From: UTCHB3 sp002050155 | Lineage (GTDB): Bacteria; Bacteroidota; Ignavibacteria; Ignavibacteriales; Ignavibacteriaceae | Assembly (NCBI GenBank): GCA_030584105.1 | Contig: CP129491.1 | Coordinates: 744,001-808,000 of the forward strand | Length of the DNA: 64,000 nucleotides | Direction of reading: 5' to 3' | Part shown: piece after piece, positions 18,156-27,306 of the stretch | Position numbering within the stretch: the stretch's first letter is position 1 | Layout of the letters: the number at the start of each line of letters is the position of its first letter | Made by a program: the position numbers and the translations under genes | Notes under the pieces: model-generated | What the model was told of the DNA's origin: nothing | Database searches by the model: none | What the model saw: the letters and a program-made list of their open reading frames with translations, nothing else

Positions 18156-19553
18156 ATGGCGATTCAAGGCAAAATAGTTCAGGTAATCGGACCTGTTGTA
18201 GATATCCAGTTCCAGGATGAACACCTCCCCAAAATACTAAATGCAATCAAAATACCCCGCGACGGTGGTGAAGAATTGGTTGTTGAGGTGCAGCAGCACT
18301 TAGGTGAAGATAAAGTAAGGGCTGTTGCCATGGATACCACCGACGGACTTGTCAGAGGCATGCCCTGTTACGATACCGGTAACCCGATTATGGTTCCGGT
18401 TGGGCCAAACACCTTGGGCAGGCTGATTAATGTAATCGGTGAACCTATTGATGGTAAGGGACCGATTGACACTGATAAATTTTACCCAATTCACCGACCT
18501 GCACCGGAATTTAAGACTCTTTCAACCGGCACAGAACTGCTTGAAACCGGTATTAAAGTAATCGACCTCCTTGAACCGTATTCTAAAGGTGGTAAAACAG
18601 GTTTGTTTGGTGGCGCCGGCGTAGGAAAGACAGTCGTTATTCTCGAACTCATTCACAACATTGCAACACACCACGGAGGTTATTCTGTGTTTGCAGGTGT
18701 GGGTGAAAGAACCAGGGAGGGGAACGACCTTTACTTGGAAATGAGTGAATCGGGTGTAATCAATAAAACCGGATTAGTTTTCGGTCAGATGAACGAGCCA
18801 CCGGGCGCCAGACTTCGTGTTGGTTTAACCGGTTTGTCGTTAGCGGAATATTTCCGTGATGAAGAGGGAAAAGATGTTCTTTTATTCATCGATAACATCT
18901 TCCGTTTCACACAGGCGGGTTCTGAAGTGTCCGCACTTCTTGGGCGTATGCCTTCTGCGGTTGGTTACCAGCCGAGCCTTGCAACTGAAATGGGTGCTCT
19001 TCAGGAGAGAATTACTTCCACGGATAAAGGATCGATTACCTCAGTTCAGGCGATTTATGTGCCTGCGGATGACTTAACAGACCCCGCTCCTGCGGCTGCT
19101 TTCTCGCACCTTGACGCAACAACAGTATTGAGCCGTCAGATTTCAGAACTTGGTATTTATCCTGCAGTTGATCCGCTCGACTCCACATCCAGAATTTTAA
19201 CTCCTGAAATTGTTGGTGCTGATCATTACGCCACAGCTAAACAGGTGAAAGAAGTTCTTCAGCAGTATAAAGACCTTCAGGATATCATTAACATCCTCGG
19301 TATGGATGAGCTTTCTGACGAAGATAAGATCATTGTCAGAAGAGCGCGTCGTATTCAAAGGTTCCTCAGCCAGCCGTTCCATGTGGCAGAACAGTTTACC
19401 GGTTACAAAGGTAAATATGTAGAACTGAAAGACTCGATCGCCGGATTTAAAGCAATTCTTGAGGGAGAATGCGACGATCTGCCGGAACAGGCTTTTATGT
19501 ATGTTGGTAAGATTGAAGAAGCGTTCGAAAAAGCAAAAGGAATGAGTGAATAA
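18156..19553 (+). CDS. atpD: F1 ATP synthase subunit beta
   Basis: Catalytic subunit of F1F0-ATP synthase. The 465-residue protein shows the P-loop GGAGVGKTV, the catalytic-site glutamate region GVGERTREGNDL, the Walker B strand VLLFIDNIFRFTQAG and the family signature PAVDPLDSTSR. A good Shine-Dalgarno AAGGAG precedes ATG 18156. Only atpD and atpC lie here; the other F1 and F0 genes are not in the window, a split atp layout known in Chlorobi and Bacteroidota. atpC overlaps the stop in TAATG. Confidence 0.98.
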   Translation: MAIQGKIVQVIGPVVDIQFQDEHLPKILNAIKIPRDGGEELVVEVQQHLGEDKVRAVAMDTTDGLVRGMPCYDTGNPIMVPVGPNTLGRLINVIGEPIDGKGPIDTDKFYPIHRPAPEFKTLSTGTELLETGIKVIDLLEPYSKGGKTGLFGGAGVGKTVVILELIHNIATHHGGYSVFAGVGERTREGNDLYLEMSESGVINKTGLVFGQMNEPPGARLRVGLTGLSLAEYFRDEEGKDVLLFIDNIFRFTQAGSEVSALLGRMPSAVGYQPSLATEMGALQERITSTDKGSITSVQAIYVPADDLTDPAPAAAFSHLDATTVLSRQISELGIYPAVDPLDSTSRILTPEIVGADHYATAKQVKEVLQQYKDLQDIINILGMDELSDEDKIIVRRARRIQRFLSQPFHVAEQFTGYKGKYVELKDSIAGFKAILEGECDDLPEQAFMYVGKIEEAFEKAKGMSE

Positions 19554-19960
19554 TGAAAGAGTTTTACTTAGAAGTTCTAACACCTTCAAGTAAGATTTTT
19601 GAGGGGCAGGTACTCTCGGTTACATTGTCCGGTACGATGGGTGAGTTTCAAATACTTTACGATCACGCACCGATGATAAGCACGCTTGAAATCGGCAGAA
19701 TGAAAATTCGCACAAAAGATCAGGGTGAAATAGTTTACTCTATATCTAATGGTGTTGCCGAAGTGATGAAAAATAAAGTGTTGGTGCTGGTCAGATCGAT
19801 AGAAGATATTCGTGATATCGACCTTGCTCGTGCCGAAAAAGCACTTGATCGGGCAAAAAAAAGACTGAGCAATAAGAACGACCCTAATACGGACTTCCCC
19901 AGAGCAGAAGTTGCGCTTCAAAGAGCTATAAACAGGATTAAACTGAAATCAGCCTCCTGA
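19553..19960 (+). CDS. atpC: F1 ATP synthase subunit epsilon
   Basis: Central-stalk subunit that regulates ATP hydrolysis. The 135-residue protein has the N-terminal beta-sandwich (YLEVLTPSSKIFEGQV, then GEFQILYDHAPMIS) and a C-terminal helical hairpin region (RAEKALDRAKKRL, AEVALQRAINRIKL). Its ATG shares the last A of the atpD stop, so the pair is translationally coupled. A bidirectional terminator follows its stop by about 20 bases. Confidence 0.95.
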   Translation: MKEFYLEVLTPSSKIFEGQVLSVTLSGTMGEFQILYDHAPMISTLEIGRMKIRTKDQGEIVYSISNGVAEVMKNKVLVLVRSIEDIRDIDLARAEKALDRAKKRLSNKNDPNTDFPRAEVALQRAINRIKLKSAS

Positions 19961-19978
19961 AATTTTTCCCCTTATAAA

Positions 19979-20011
19979 AAAAATCCCGGTCTTTACAGAT
20001 CGGGATTTTTT
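19979..20011. terminator. bidirectional intrinsic terminator between atpC and the LON-domain gene
   Basis: A 13-bp stem, AAAAATCCCGGTC (19979-19991) with GATCGGGATTTTT (19998-20010) and loop TTTACA, includes one G-T wobble. It is followed by T on the plus strand and preceded by an A-run, which gives a T-run on the minus strand. The convergent genes on either side could both end here. Confidence 0.85.
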
Positions 20012-20091
20012 GTTTAACCACAATAGTGATTAAATTTGAAATATTACCGGATGGTAGTCAAGTATTTTGTTTAACCACAATAGTGATTAAA
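20008..20091. repeat. 27-bp perfect direct repeat, two copies
   Basis: The 27-base sequence starting TTTTGTTTAACCACAATAG and ending GTGATTAAA occurs at 20008-20034 and again at 20065-20091, 57 bases apart start to start. It fills the gap between the atpC terminator and the convergent LON-domain gene. No coding frame spans it. Origin and role are unknown. Confidence 0.85.
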
Positions 20092-20101
20092 ACAAATTAA
20101 A

Positions 20102-20716
20102 TCAATTAATATAACCATTTCGTTCAATTAAAATTTTTGCGTCGGCGCGGTTATCCAACTCAACTGAAAGATTTTTAAGGTGTTCCTGCAACATGAAAAG
20201 CCTTTCACCTTCATTTCTTAAAGTTATCAGTGTTTGTTGTTGCTCCAAAGTCAGCCCAACTTTTTCAGCCAACTTGAAAGATTTAATTTCCGAAGTTTCC
20301 AGATTAGTGAAATAATTTTCATCTAATTTAACGCCGGCTTTTTCAACCACTTCGTTAAACAGGTTAAGGGTTTCTTCTTCCAGTTCAGAATAAGTCCCCT
20401 TAATCAAGTCATCATAGTGATCAACCTCAGCTTCATAATAACCGATTTCATTTTCTTTAAGAGTTTTAAGGACAAATCTATCTTCGCCCTTAACGATAAT
20501 ATCGAAACTGCCGTCGGGGTAATTTTTCGTTACTGATTCCACCGTAACTTTGGTACCTATCCTACCGAGGTTATCTTTATCAAAAATAATAATCCCGAAA
20601 GGCTCTCCCAGTTTCATGGAGTACTTCACCATGTTCTTGTATCGTTCTTCAAAAATATGAAGTGGATACCTTGCACCGGGGTAAACTACAAGAGAAAGAG
20701 GAAATATTGGTATCAT
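20102..20716 (-). CDS. LON-substrate-binding domain protein
   Basis: A 204-residue stand-alone version of the Lon protease N-terminal domain, with no AAA+ or protease part. The family start is clear: MIPIFPLSLVVYPGARYPLH, then IFEERYKNMVKYSMK, and later GSFDIIVKGEDRFVLK in the beta-rich half. The rest is a charged helical segment that ends LNRADAK-like (ELDNRADAKILIERNG). Such proteins are widespread; some are proposed to take part in peptidase or substrate recognition, but the role here is unknown. The gene is convergent with atpDC and lies downstream of sodA, separated from it by a terminator. Confidence 0.85.
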   Translation of the reverse strand: MIPIFPLSLVVYPGARYPLHIFEERYKNMVKYSMKLGEPFGIIIFDKDNLGRIGTKVTVESVTKNYPDGSFDIIVKGEDRFVLKTLKENEIGYYEAEVDHYDDLIKGTYSELEEETLNLFNEVVEKAGVKLDENYFTNLETSEIKSFKLAEKVGLTLEQQQTLITLRNEGERLFMLQEHLKNLSVELDNRADAKILIERNGYIN

Positions 20717-20736
20717 AAAAATAAGAGTTAAAAAGA

Positions 20737-20762
20737 ATCCCGACCGTTTAATCGATCGGGAT
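20737..20762 (-). terminator. intrinsic terminator after the superoxide dismutase gene
   Basis: On the minus strand, ATCCCGATCGATTAAACGGT then CGGGAT forms a GC-rich stem (arms 20756-20762 and 20737-20743, extendable by CG pairs) followed by TCTTTTT. It sits 13 bases after the stop of the dismutase gene and 20 bases before the LON-domain gene start, so the two minus-strand genes are separate transcripts or attenuated. Confidence 0.75.
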
Positions 20763-20774
20763 CAGAAAATAAAA

Positions 20775-21500
20775 TTATTTTGCTTCGGCAAATCGTCTTG
20801 CCACTTCATCCCAGTTAACAACATCCCACCAACTGCCGAGGTACTCGTTCCGGCGGTTTTGATATTTGAGATAGTAGGCGTGTTCCCAAACATCAACTCC
20901 AAGGATCGGAGTGCCTTTAACATCAGCAATATCCATAACGGGGTTATCCTGGTTTGGGGTTGAGGTAACAACAAGCTTACCGCCCGAAACAACCAACCAA
21001 GCCCAACCTGAGCCGAATCTGGTCATAGCAGCGGAATTAAATTTCTCTTTGAACTCGTCAAACGAATTAAAGGCAGAGTTTATAGCATCCAAAACTGCAC
21101 CTGAAGGGGAGCTGCCGCCGTGCTTCATAACAGTCCAGAAGAGTGAATGGTTAAAGTGACCACCGCCGTTATTTCTAACTGCAGCAGGGTATTTTGAAAC
21201 ATTAGCCATTATCTCTTCCAGAGATTTGCCCTCCATCTCAGTTCCTGCAATAGCATTATTCAAGTTATTAACATAAGCCTGATGGTGTTTAGTATGGTGA
21301 ATTTCCATCGTCATTTTATCGATCGATGGTTCGAGGGCGTCATAACTGTAAGGCAGTTTTGGCAATTCAAATTTTGACATTGTAGGTTTACTCCTGTTTG
21401 TATTTAGTTGATTGAATTTTTCGATAGTGCCGTTTAACGGTTTAACTGTTGCGGCAGCGGTTAACACACCGATGGTGGTTAAAAAACTTCGTCTTTTCAT
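20775..21500 (-). CDS. sodA: superoxide dismutase, Mn-type, with N-terminal Tat-like leader
   Basis: Converts superoxide to oxygen and hydrogen peroxide. The catalytic part starts near residue 41 (MSKFELPKLPYSYDALEP) and has all four metal ligands in context: MEIHHTKHH, HFNHSLFW, and DVWEHAYY for Asp and His. The PNQDNP motif, with Gln, is the manganese form; iron enzymes usually have Ala there. The full 241-residue frame adds MKRRSFLTTIGVLTAAATVK, a twin-arginine-like leader that suggests export to the periplasm. Initiation at the internal Met41 would instead give a normal-length cytoplasmic enzyme; an ACTCCT stretch upstream of Met41 (reverse AGGAGT) is a plausible ribosome-binding site for that shorter form. 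Confidence 0.93.
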   Translation of the reverse strand: MKRRSFLTTIGVLTAAATVKPLNGTIEKFNQLNTNRSKPTMSKFELPKLPYSYDALEPSIDKMTMEIHHTKHHQAYVNNLNNAIAGTEMEGKSLEEIMANVSKYPAAVRNNGGGHFNHSLFWTVMKHGGSSPSGAVLDAINSAFNSFDEFKEKFNSAAMTRFGSGWAWLVVSGGKLVVTSTPNQDNPVMDIADVKGTPILGVDVWEHAYYLKYQNRRNEYLGSWWDVVNWDEVARRFAEAK

Positions 21501-21593
21501 TTTGCACCAATAGAAAATCCGGAGCCAACAGTAAGTTGGATTCGGGGTTGTTAAAAAGTGAAGCCTTTGCCTAATTAATCAATCAAATAGCAA

Positions 21594-21908
21594 TCAGTTG
21601 GTTGTTGTGGCCTCCGCAGGTTGAGGAAGAATCACAACGAACTCGGGGTAGTTGACTGCCCAAGTCCTTGGTGAAATGTATCGAAGAATATCTTGAGACT
21701 CCAGATACTTAATAAATTTCGCCGTAACTTCAGGAAGTTTATTGAAGTGGAGTTTAACATTTCTCGATTCCAGGTAATACCTGACTGAATATTCGAGGTC
21801 CCTGTAAAAAACATTTGATTTATGAAAAACCGGAAAACGATGCTTGAAAAAGTGGAGGAATTTTTCACTCTCACTAACAAGCAGATCGTAAGCATTGTCC
21901 ATGATCAT
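21594..21908 (-). CDS. small protein of unknown function
   Basis: A 104-residue protein, MIMDNAYDLLVSESEKFLHF onward, mixed helical with aromatic-rich segments (VFYRDLEYSVRYYLESRNV) and a C-terminal PEFVVILPQPAEATTTN. No signal peptide, membrane helix or known motif is visible. MDNAYDLL two codons downstream could be the true start. It lies alone between the dismutase and the complex I operon, with a repeat-rich 220-base leader upstream. It is kept as a gene because the frame is long for the gap and the composition is protein-like. Confidence 0.6.
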   Translation of the reverse strand: MIMDNAYDLLVSESEKFLHFFKHRFPVFHKSNVFYRDLEYSVRYYLESRNVKLHFNKLPEVTAKFIKYLESQDILRYISPRTWAVNYPEFVVILPQPAEATTTN

Positions 21909-21950
21909 CTCATTGAGTTAAAATAGTTAACCAAAATCGAAAGAACTGCT

Positions 21951-22002
21951 CCCTTCCGTTGATTGTTCATCGCAAGGCTTCACTAAAACAACAACAGAAG
22001 GG
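21951..22002. other. imperfect inverted repeat in the leader of the small unknown gene
   Basis: CCCTTCCGTTGATTG (21951-21965) faces CAACAACAGAAGGG (21989-22002); they pair with one wobble and one bulge around a 23-base loop. It is 43 bases upstream of the minus-strand ATG at 21908 and could be a leader structure or operator. Confidence 0.4.
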
Positions 22003-22048
22003 ATGTTTAAAGTTCCTGTAAATCTTTAGGGTATCACGCTTTCTTGCG

Positions 22049-22136
22049 AAAGAAGAAAGAGTTAAAACCCCGGCACCCTCACCAACCGGTAGCGCCCAAA
22101 CTGTCTCTCGTGTTAAAGAAGAAAGAGTTAAAACCC
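22049..22136. repeat. 22-bp direct repeat, one copy spanning the nuoN stop codon
   Basis: The 22-base sequence AAAGAAGAAAGAGTTAAAAC plus CC occurs at 22049-22070 and 22115-22136. The second copy contains the last codons and stop of nuoN (TTA at 22128-22130 on the plus strand), so the first copy is an echo of the nuoN 3' end, 66 bases further downstream. Confidence 0.85.
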
Positions 22137-23627
22137 TGCGATTTTCAAAGTTTCACGCGCCAATTCTACAACAGGGGTGAAATAAATACCCAAAATCAAC
22201 AACGGCAACCCGAGAACCAGCAGCACAGTTTTATTTCCACCGGTAAGAATCGGCAAAGGTTCAGCGGTTTCGCTTTTCTCAAAGTACATTACTTTCATCA
22301 CTCTGAAATAATAGAAAACACCAATAACAGTGTTAAAGATAGCAAACAGCGCCAACAAATACAGCTTAGCTTCCATAAGTGCAGTGAAAACATAGAACTT
22401 AGCCCAAAAACCGGCGGTTGGCGGCAACCCCGCAAGGGAAACGAGAAAAATAACCATCATAACTGAAAGGAATGGCATCTTGTAACCAAGCCCTTTATAG
22501 TCACGAATATCTTCAGATCCGATTCGGAATTTTATGAGCAGTACTACGAGGAATGCGCCGAAGTTCATCAGAGTGTAAATCAACAGATAAGAACTAATAG
22601 CAATAAGCCCCTGTTCGGAGTTAGCGGCAAGTGCTGCAACAATAAAACCGATATGCCCGATACTGGAGTAAGCCAGCATTCTTTTAATGTTGTTCTGGAA
22701 AATGGCGGTTAGGTTACCCACAGTCATCGTCAGGATTGAAAGGAGCACTAAGAAAGAGTTAAGGTTGAAACCCAGCCCGGCTATCTCCTGGTTCATTAAA
22801 TTGGAACCTGCGAAGCTATATACAATGAAGCGAACAAACACTGCAACGCCTGCAATTTTTGACGAAACCGAAAGGAAAGTAGTTATTGAAACCGGAGCGC
22901 CTTCAAACACATCGGGGGTCCAAAAGTGAAACGGTACCATCGAAATTTTGTATCCAAACCCGCCGATAATGAATATAAGCGCCAGAATCATCACGGGGTC
23001 GAAGCCAATTCCATGGCTCATATTCGAAACCAAAATTTGAAAGGAAGTGGATGACATGCTGAAGTATAGCAGCGAAATTCCGAAGAGCATAACTCCTGAG
23101 GCAACAGCGCCGAACAACAGGTATTTTAACGATGCTTCACTGCTGCGTTTATCAACTTTAAGGAAGCCGGCAGCAATATAGGAGGGAAGTGAAAGCACTT
23201 CGAGAGCGATGTAGGCTGCAATCAGGTCATTCGCCGAAGCAAGCAACATCATACCGAGAACCATCGAATAAAACAAGATGTAGAACTCGCCTTTTCGTGT
23301 TTTATATGCGTTTACCTCGTCATCCTGCACGAAGAAATACACCATAATCAGAGATGAAGCCAGAATCATAAATTTGAACAGGAAAGCAAAGCCATCGTTT
23401 ACGAAAATTTCACCACCGGCTAATAATTTTTCAGTTTCATAAAGTGTTCCGGTCATAAACAGGTTGGCAAGCAGTGCCAGCAACAGCCCGGACATAGCAA
23501 CTGCCGGAATCTTTTCAGCAATTTTTTCCGTGCTGAAATCCATGAATACGATTATCAGCAGAAAGAGGATTATCAGATATTCTGGTATCAGAGTTGCTAA
23601 AAAGCTTAATTGATTTGTAAGATCCAT
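22128..23627 (-). CDS. nuoN: complex I subunit NuoN
   Basis: Antiporter-like proton-pumping membrane subunit of complex I. The 499-residue protein has about 14 hydrophobic segments and the conserved core: a lysine-bearing broken helix (KISMVPFHFWTPDVFEGAP) and the motif IFQNNIKRMLAYSSIGHIG. It is the last gene of the nuoA-N operon and begins 18 bases after nuoM. Its last codons lie in a direct repeat that is copied downstream. Confidence 0.95.
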   Translation of the reverse strand: MDLTNQLSFLATLIPEYLIILFLLIIVFMDFSTEKIAEKIPAVAMSGLLLALLANLFMTGTLYETEKLLAGGEIFVNDGFAFLFKFMILASSLIMVYFFVQDDEVNAYKTRKGEFYILFYSMVLGMMLLASANDLIAAYIALEVLSLPSYIAAGFLKVDKRSSEASLKYLLFGAVASGVMLFGISLLYFSMSSTSFQILVSNMSHGIGFDPVMILALIFIIGGFGYKISMVPFHFWTPDVFEGAPVSITTFLSVSSKIAGVAVFVRFIVYSFAGSNLMNQEIAGLGFNLNSFLVLLSILTMTVGNLTAIFQNNIKRMLAYSSIGHIGFIVAALAANSEQGLIAISSYLLIYTLMNFGAFLVVLLIKFRIGSEDIRDYKGLGYKMPFLSVMMVIFLVSLAGLPPTAGFWAKFYVFTALMEAKLYLLALFAIFNTVIGVFYYFRVMKVMYFEKSETAEPLPILTGGNKTVLLVLGLPLLILGIYFTPVVELARETLKIAGF

Positions 23628-23644
23628 TTTATTTTTTCTCCTAA

Positions 23645-25228
23645 TTACTGAATAGCAGTAAGAAGGTTGCTGATAGTTTTATTCATAATGTCAAGCATTG
23701 GTGTTGGGTATATACCGAATAAGATTACGATAATACCCAATGGAACAAACATCACATATTCCCTTACGGTAAGGTCTTTAAGGGTTTTATATTCATCCTT
23801 CATCTTACCGAGGAAAATTTTCTGCAAAGCTCTGAGCATGTAAACAGCACCCAGAACGATACCAATTGCAGAGATAACGGTTAACACGCGGATTGCGTCT
23901 GAAGTGAACGCACCGATAAATATCATCAATTCGGAAACGAAAGAGCTAAGTCCGGGCAACCCAAAAGCAGCAAAGAATGCCAGTGTTACCACACCGGTGT
24001 ACATCGGAACCTGGGTAGCAAGCCCGCCGAAATCATCAAGCCCGCGTTTGTGGGTTCTGTCATAAATAACACCCACGATAAGGAAGAGCATTGCTGTAAC
24101 GGTTCCGTGGTTGAACATTTGAAGCACTCCGCCGGCAATCCCCAGCTCGCTGTAGGTAGCAATACCGAGCACCACAAAACCCATGTGCGAAACTGATGAA
24201 TATGCGATAAGCTTTTTGAAATCTTTCTGCCCCAAAGCACAAAAAGCACCATATACGATATTAATCATTCCGAGGAAAGCAATCCACCAAGCCCATTGCT
24301 GAACCTGTTCCGGGAAGATCGGGTAGATTATTCTGAGGATTGCGTAACCGCCCATCTTCAGCAAAACACCTGCCAGGATAACGGATATTGGCGTAGGTGC
24401 TTCCACATGCGCATCAGGCAACCATGTGTGAAAAGGGAAGAGGGGGATTTTAATAGCAAAACCGATAAACAACCCAAGAAAAGCAAGAAAACGGAAATTA
24501 CCCGGGTTTAACAGCGACATCATTCCATCGGATGTGAAGTTAGCTTTATCCATCATTGCGAGCATGTTAAATGTGTGGATCTTACTGCCACCGTAAGGTT
24601 CTAAGACGCTCAGGTAAAGCCCGATAATCACTAATAAGATTAAGACCGAGCCTGCAAGAGTATAGATAAAGAACTTAATAGCAGCATATTCTTTGCGAGG
24701 CCCACCCCAGATTCCAATCAGGAAGTACATTGGGAGGAGCACCAATTCCCAGAAAATATAGAACATGAAGAAATCGAGCGCAACGAAAACGCCCATTGTT
24801 CCGGTATTAAGAATAAGCAGAAGGATAAAATAACCTTTGCTTGAACCCGGTTTGTTTGTGGTTTCTTCGATATTCCATGATGAAATGGTAGCAACAAAAG
24901 CGATAATGGTGCTAAGAATAACCATCGGCATGCTTAAACCGTCAACGGCGAGAAAATAGTCAACCTTAAAAGTATCAAATATCGGAAGCCCGGTTAGGTA
25001 AATCCAGGTAAATTTCTCAACAAATTGATAGCCCTCAAGTTTATTGATGCCGGTGAGGTCGAAATTAAAACCAAACCAAACCAAAGCGGTGGCTAATATT
25101 TGAACGATAACCACAAACAAAGCGGTGTATCTGATAGTATTCTTCTTTTCAGCGGGGACAAAAATAAGTCCAAGCGCCGCTATAAGTGGTAAGAAGGTTA
25201 GAACTGAAAGATACGGGAATTGTGACAT
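23645..25228 (-). CDS. nuoM: complex I subunit NuoM
   Basis: Second antiporter-like proton-pumping subunit, 527 residues. Visible are FFMFYIFWELVLLPMYFLIG with the conserved Glu of TM5, FAIKIPLFPFHTWLPDAH, LGQKDFKKLIAYSSVSHMG and FNHGTVTAMLFLIVG. It sits between nuoL and nuoN in standard order, 20 bases after nuoL. Nothing is unusual in length. Confidence 0.96.
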   Translation of the reverse strand: MSQFPYLSVLTFLPLIAALGLIFVPAEKKNTIRYTALFVVIVQILATALVWFGFNFDLTGINKLEGYQFVEKFTWIYLTGLPIFDTFKVDYFLAVDGLSMPMVILSTIIAFVATISSWNIEETTNKPGSSKGYFILLLILNTGTMGVFVALDFFMFYIFWELVLLPMYFLIGIWGGPRKEYAAIKFFIYTLAGSVLILLVIIGLYLSVLEPYGGSKIHTFNMLAMMDKANFTSDGMMSLLNPGNFRFLAFLGLFIGFAIKIPLFPFHTWLPDAHVEAPTPISVILAGVLLKMGGYAILRIIYPIFPEQVQQWAWWIAFLGMINIVYGAFCALGQKDFKKLIAYSSVSHMGFVVLGIATYSELGIAGGVLQMFNHGTVTAMLFLIVGVIYDRTHKRGLDDFGGLATQVPMYTGVVTLAFFAAFGLPGLSSFVSELMIFIGAFTSDAIRVLTVISAIGIVLGAVYMLRALQKIFLGKMKDEYKTLKDLTVREYVMFVPLGIIVILFGIYPTPMLDIMNKTISNLLTAIQ

Positions 25229-25248
25229 TTTATATTCTTCCGTTTTCT

Positions 25249-27303
25249 TTAATTAGAAAAAACATACATTACAAAAAGAACGATAAAAACCATCGCCAAA
25301 GTAAGATACGACTGAACTTTACCGGTCTGGAATTTTCTGATGAACATACTGAAGAAACCATTGATCCAGGCAACTAAGTTAACTAAGCCATCAATCACAT
25401 ATAGATCGAAAGCAGCGCTAAACTTGCCAAGCGCAACGGTAACCCAAGCACCGAGATTAATTACTCCGTCAACTATATTTTTATCAATCCAGCTCATCAA
25501 AGCAGCGGTGAGATGGGTGCCTTTAATAACGGTGACACCGTAAAGCTCATCCAAATACCATTTGTTTTGCGAGAAGAGATAAAGTTTACCGAGAGCGCCT
25601 TCAGGTACTTTAGGAACAAGTTTTTTCTTCATATACATGTACCAAGCCGTCCCGACACCTGCCAAAATGATTAGGGCGGATGTGAGTGTAGCCAAAAGCT
25701 CCGACTCATGCAGCGAGTGCATGTATTCTGTTGAGTAGATGTTTCCGGGCGATGCTGTTAAGAACCCGTGGGTAATTTCTTTAGGCAAAAGAATATCGGG
25801 GAATTTGAACAGCAGTTCGGTAACATACGACCCGTGAAGTGTAATCGGATTTAATGTAAAGAAGAAAAAGAAACAGAGCGCCGCCAAAACAATAAGCGGC
25901 AATTTTATAAAAATATTAAGATCGTTAGCGTGCTCGTAGGCGTGTTTGTTTCTTGGTTCACCAAAGAAAATCAGGAAGATGTACCTGAAAATGTAGAATG
26001 AAGTAAGGACACTGGTAAGCACTACAAATACAAAGTAGATGTAGTTACCCGTCATATTTCCGAGTACTAACGAGGAGGTCAAAATCATTTCTTTTGAAAG
26101 GAACCCAATCGTCAAGGGGAAGCCAATCAAAGAGAGAGCATACATAAGGGTCGTGTAGAAAGCAACGGGCATCTTTTTCCTCAGCCCGCCCATATCCATG
26201 ATATCCTGAGAATGCGTAGCGTGAATTATTGACCCTGAACCAAGGAATAAACCGGCTTTGAAAAAAGCATGGAACATCAGGTGAATAATTGCCGCCTGAT
26301 ACGCACCTACACCAACCGCAAGCACCATAAGCCCTAACTGGCTGACAGTTGAATATGCGAGTATCTTTTTAATATCGAGTTGCGTGAGTGCAACAGTTGC
26401 AGCCATAAGTGCAGAAAACCCACCAATAACGCCAATAACTATGAAAGCAGTCTCGGTAAACATTGGGAATAAACGAACAATCATGTAAACACCGGCGGCA
26501 ACCATTGTTGCGGCGTGTATGAGTGCACTTACCGGTGTTGGACCCGCCATTGCGTCCGGCAGCCAGACATGTAGCGGAAATTGTGCCGATTTTCCAATTG
26601 CGCCGCAGAACAACAGCAGTCCGGCAACGGTCAGCCACACTTCGCTTCCGTACGGATAACTACCTTTTGCTATCTCGCCAAAGATATAGAAAAGGTCAAA
26701 GCTTCTGTAGGTAATGAAAAGTGTTAAAACTCCGAGGAAGAAGCCAAAATCGCCAACTCTGTTAGTTATGAAGGCTTTGCTGCACGCGTCTGCTGCTTCA
26801 TCTTTGTAACCCCAGAAGCCAATCAGCAGGTATGATGAAAGCCCAACTAATTCCCAGAAAATATAGATAAACAGGATGCTGCCGGTACTTACCAAGCCAA
26901 GCATTGAAAAAGTAAAAAGCCCGAGATACCCAAAATAGCGGTTCTTTAACGGGTCTTCTGCCATATACTCCAATGAGAAGAAATGGACGAGAAAACTGAT
27001 CAAGGTTACCATAAACAGCAGAGAAACCGTCATGTTATCCATTGTAAGATCCACCAAAAGTTCGAAAGGCTTCTCACCCATTCCAAGAGAGAAGAGCGTG
27101 AACTGACTTCTGATTATCTCTTCGGAAAAATTGAAGATTTTGGTGAAAAATAATATCGCCGCCAGTACTAAAGAAACAAACATTATTCCTGTTTCAACAA
27201 GGTACATCTTTTTCATCTTGTTGGGGGCGAGTATCGCTACAACGAACCCAAACAAGGGCAGCAGAATTACAAGAGCCTGTAATAATGTTAAATGAGTATT
27301 CAT
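25249..27303 (-). CDS. nuoL: complex I subunit NuoL
   Basis: Largest antiporter-like proton pump of complex I, 684 residues. Motifs: LFIYIFWELVGLSSYLLIGF, CGAIGKSAQFPLHVWLPDAM, ALTQLDIKKILAYSTVSQLG and HLMFHAFFKAGLFLGSGSII. The C-terminal third, past residue 480, carries the long amphipathic lateral helix region (WYMYMKKKLVPKVPEGALG) and a final anchoring helix. It begins three bases after nuoK. Confidence 0.97.
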   Translation of the reverse strand: MNTHLTLLQALVILLPLFGFVVAILAPNKMKKMYLVETGIMFVSLVLAAILFFTKIFNFSEEIIRSQFTLFSLGMGEKPFELLVDLTMDNMTVSLLFMVTLISFLVHFFSLEYMAEDPLKNRYFGYLGLFTFSMLGLVSTGSILFIYIFWELVGLSSYLLIGFWGYKDEAADACSKAFITNRVGDFGFFLGVLTLFITYRSFDLFYIFGEIAKGSYPYGSEVWLTVAGLLLFCGAIGKSAQFPLHVWLPDAMAGPTPVSALIHAATMVAAGVYMIVRLFPMFTETAFIVIGVIGGFSALMAATVALTQLDIKKILAYSTVSQLGLMVLAVGVGAYQAAIIHLMFHAFFKAGLFLGSGSIIHATHSQDIMDMGGLRKKMPVAFYTTLMYALSLIGFPLTIGFLSKEMILTSSLVLGNMTGNYIYFVFVVLTSVLTSFYIFRYIFLIFFGEPRNKHAYEHANDLNIFIKLPLIVLAALCFFFFFTLNPITLHGSYVTELLFKFPDILLPKEITHGFLTASPGNIYSTEYMHSLHESELLATLTSALIILAGVGTAWYMYMKKKLVPKVPEGALGKLYLFSQNKWYLDELYGVTVIKGTHLTAALMSWIDKNIVDGVINLGAWVTVALGKFSAAFDLYVIDGLVNLVAWINGFFSMFIRKFQTGKVQSYLTLAMVFIVLFVMYVFSN

Positions 27304-27306
27304 TTG

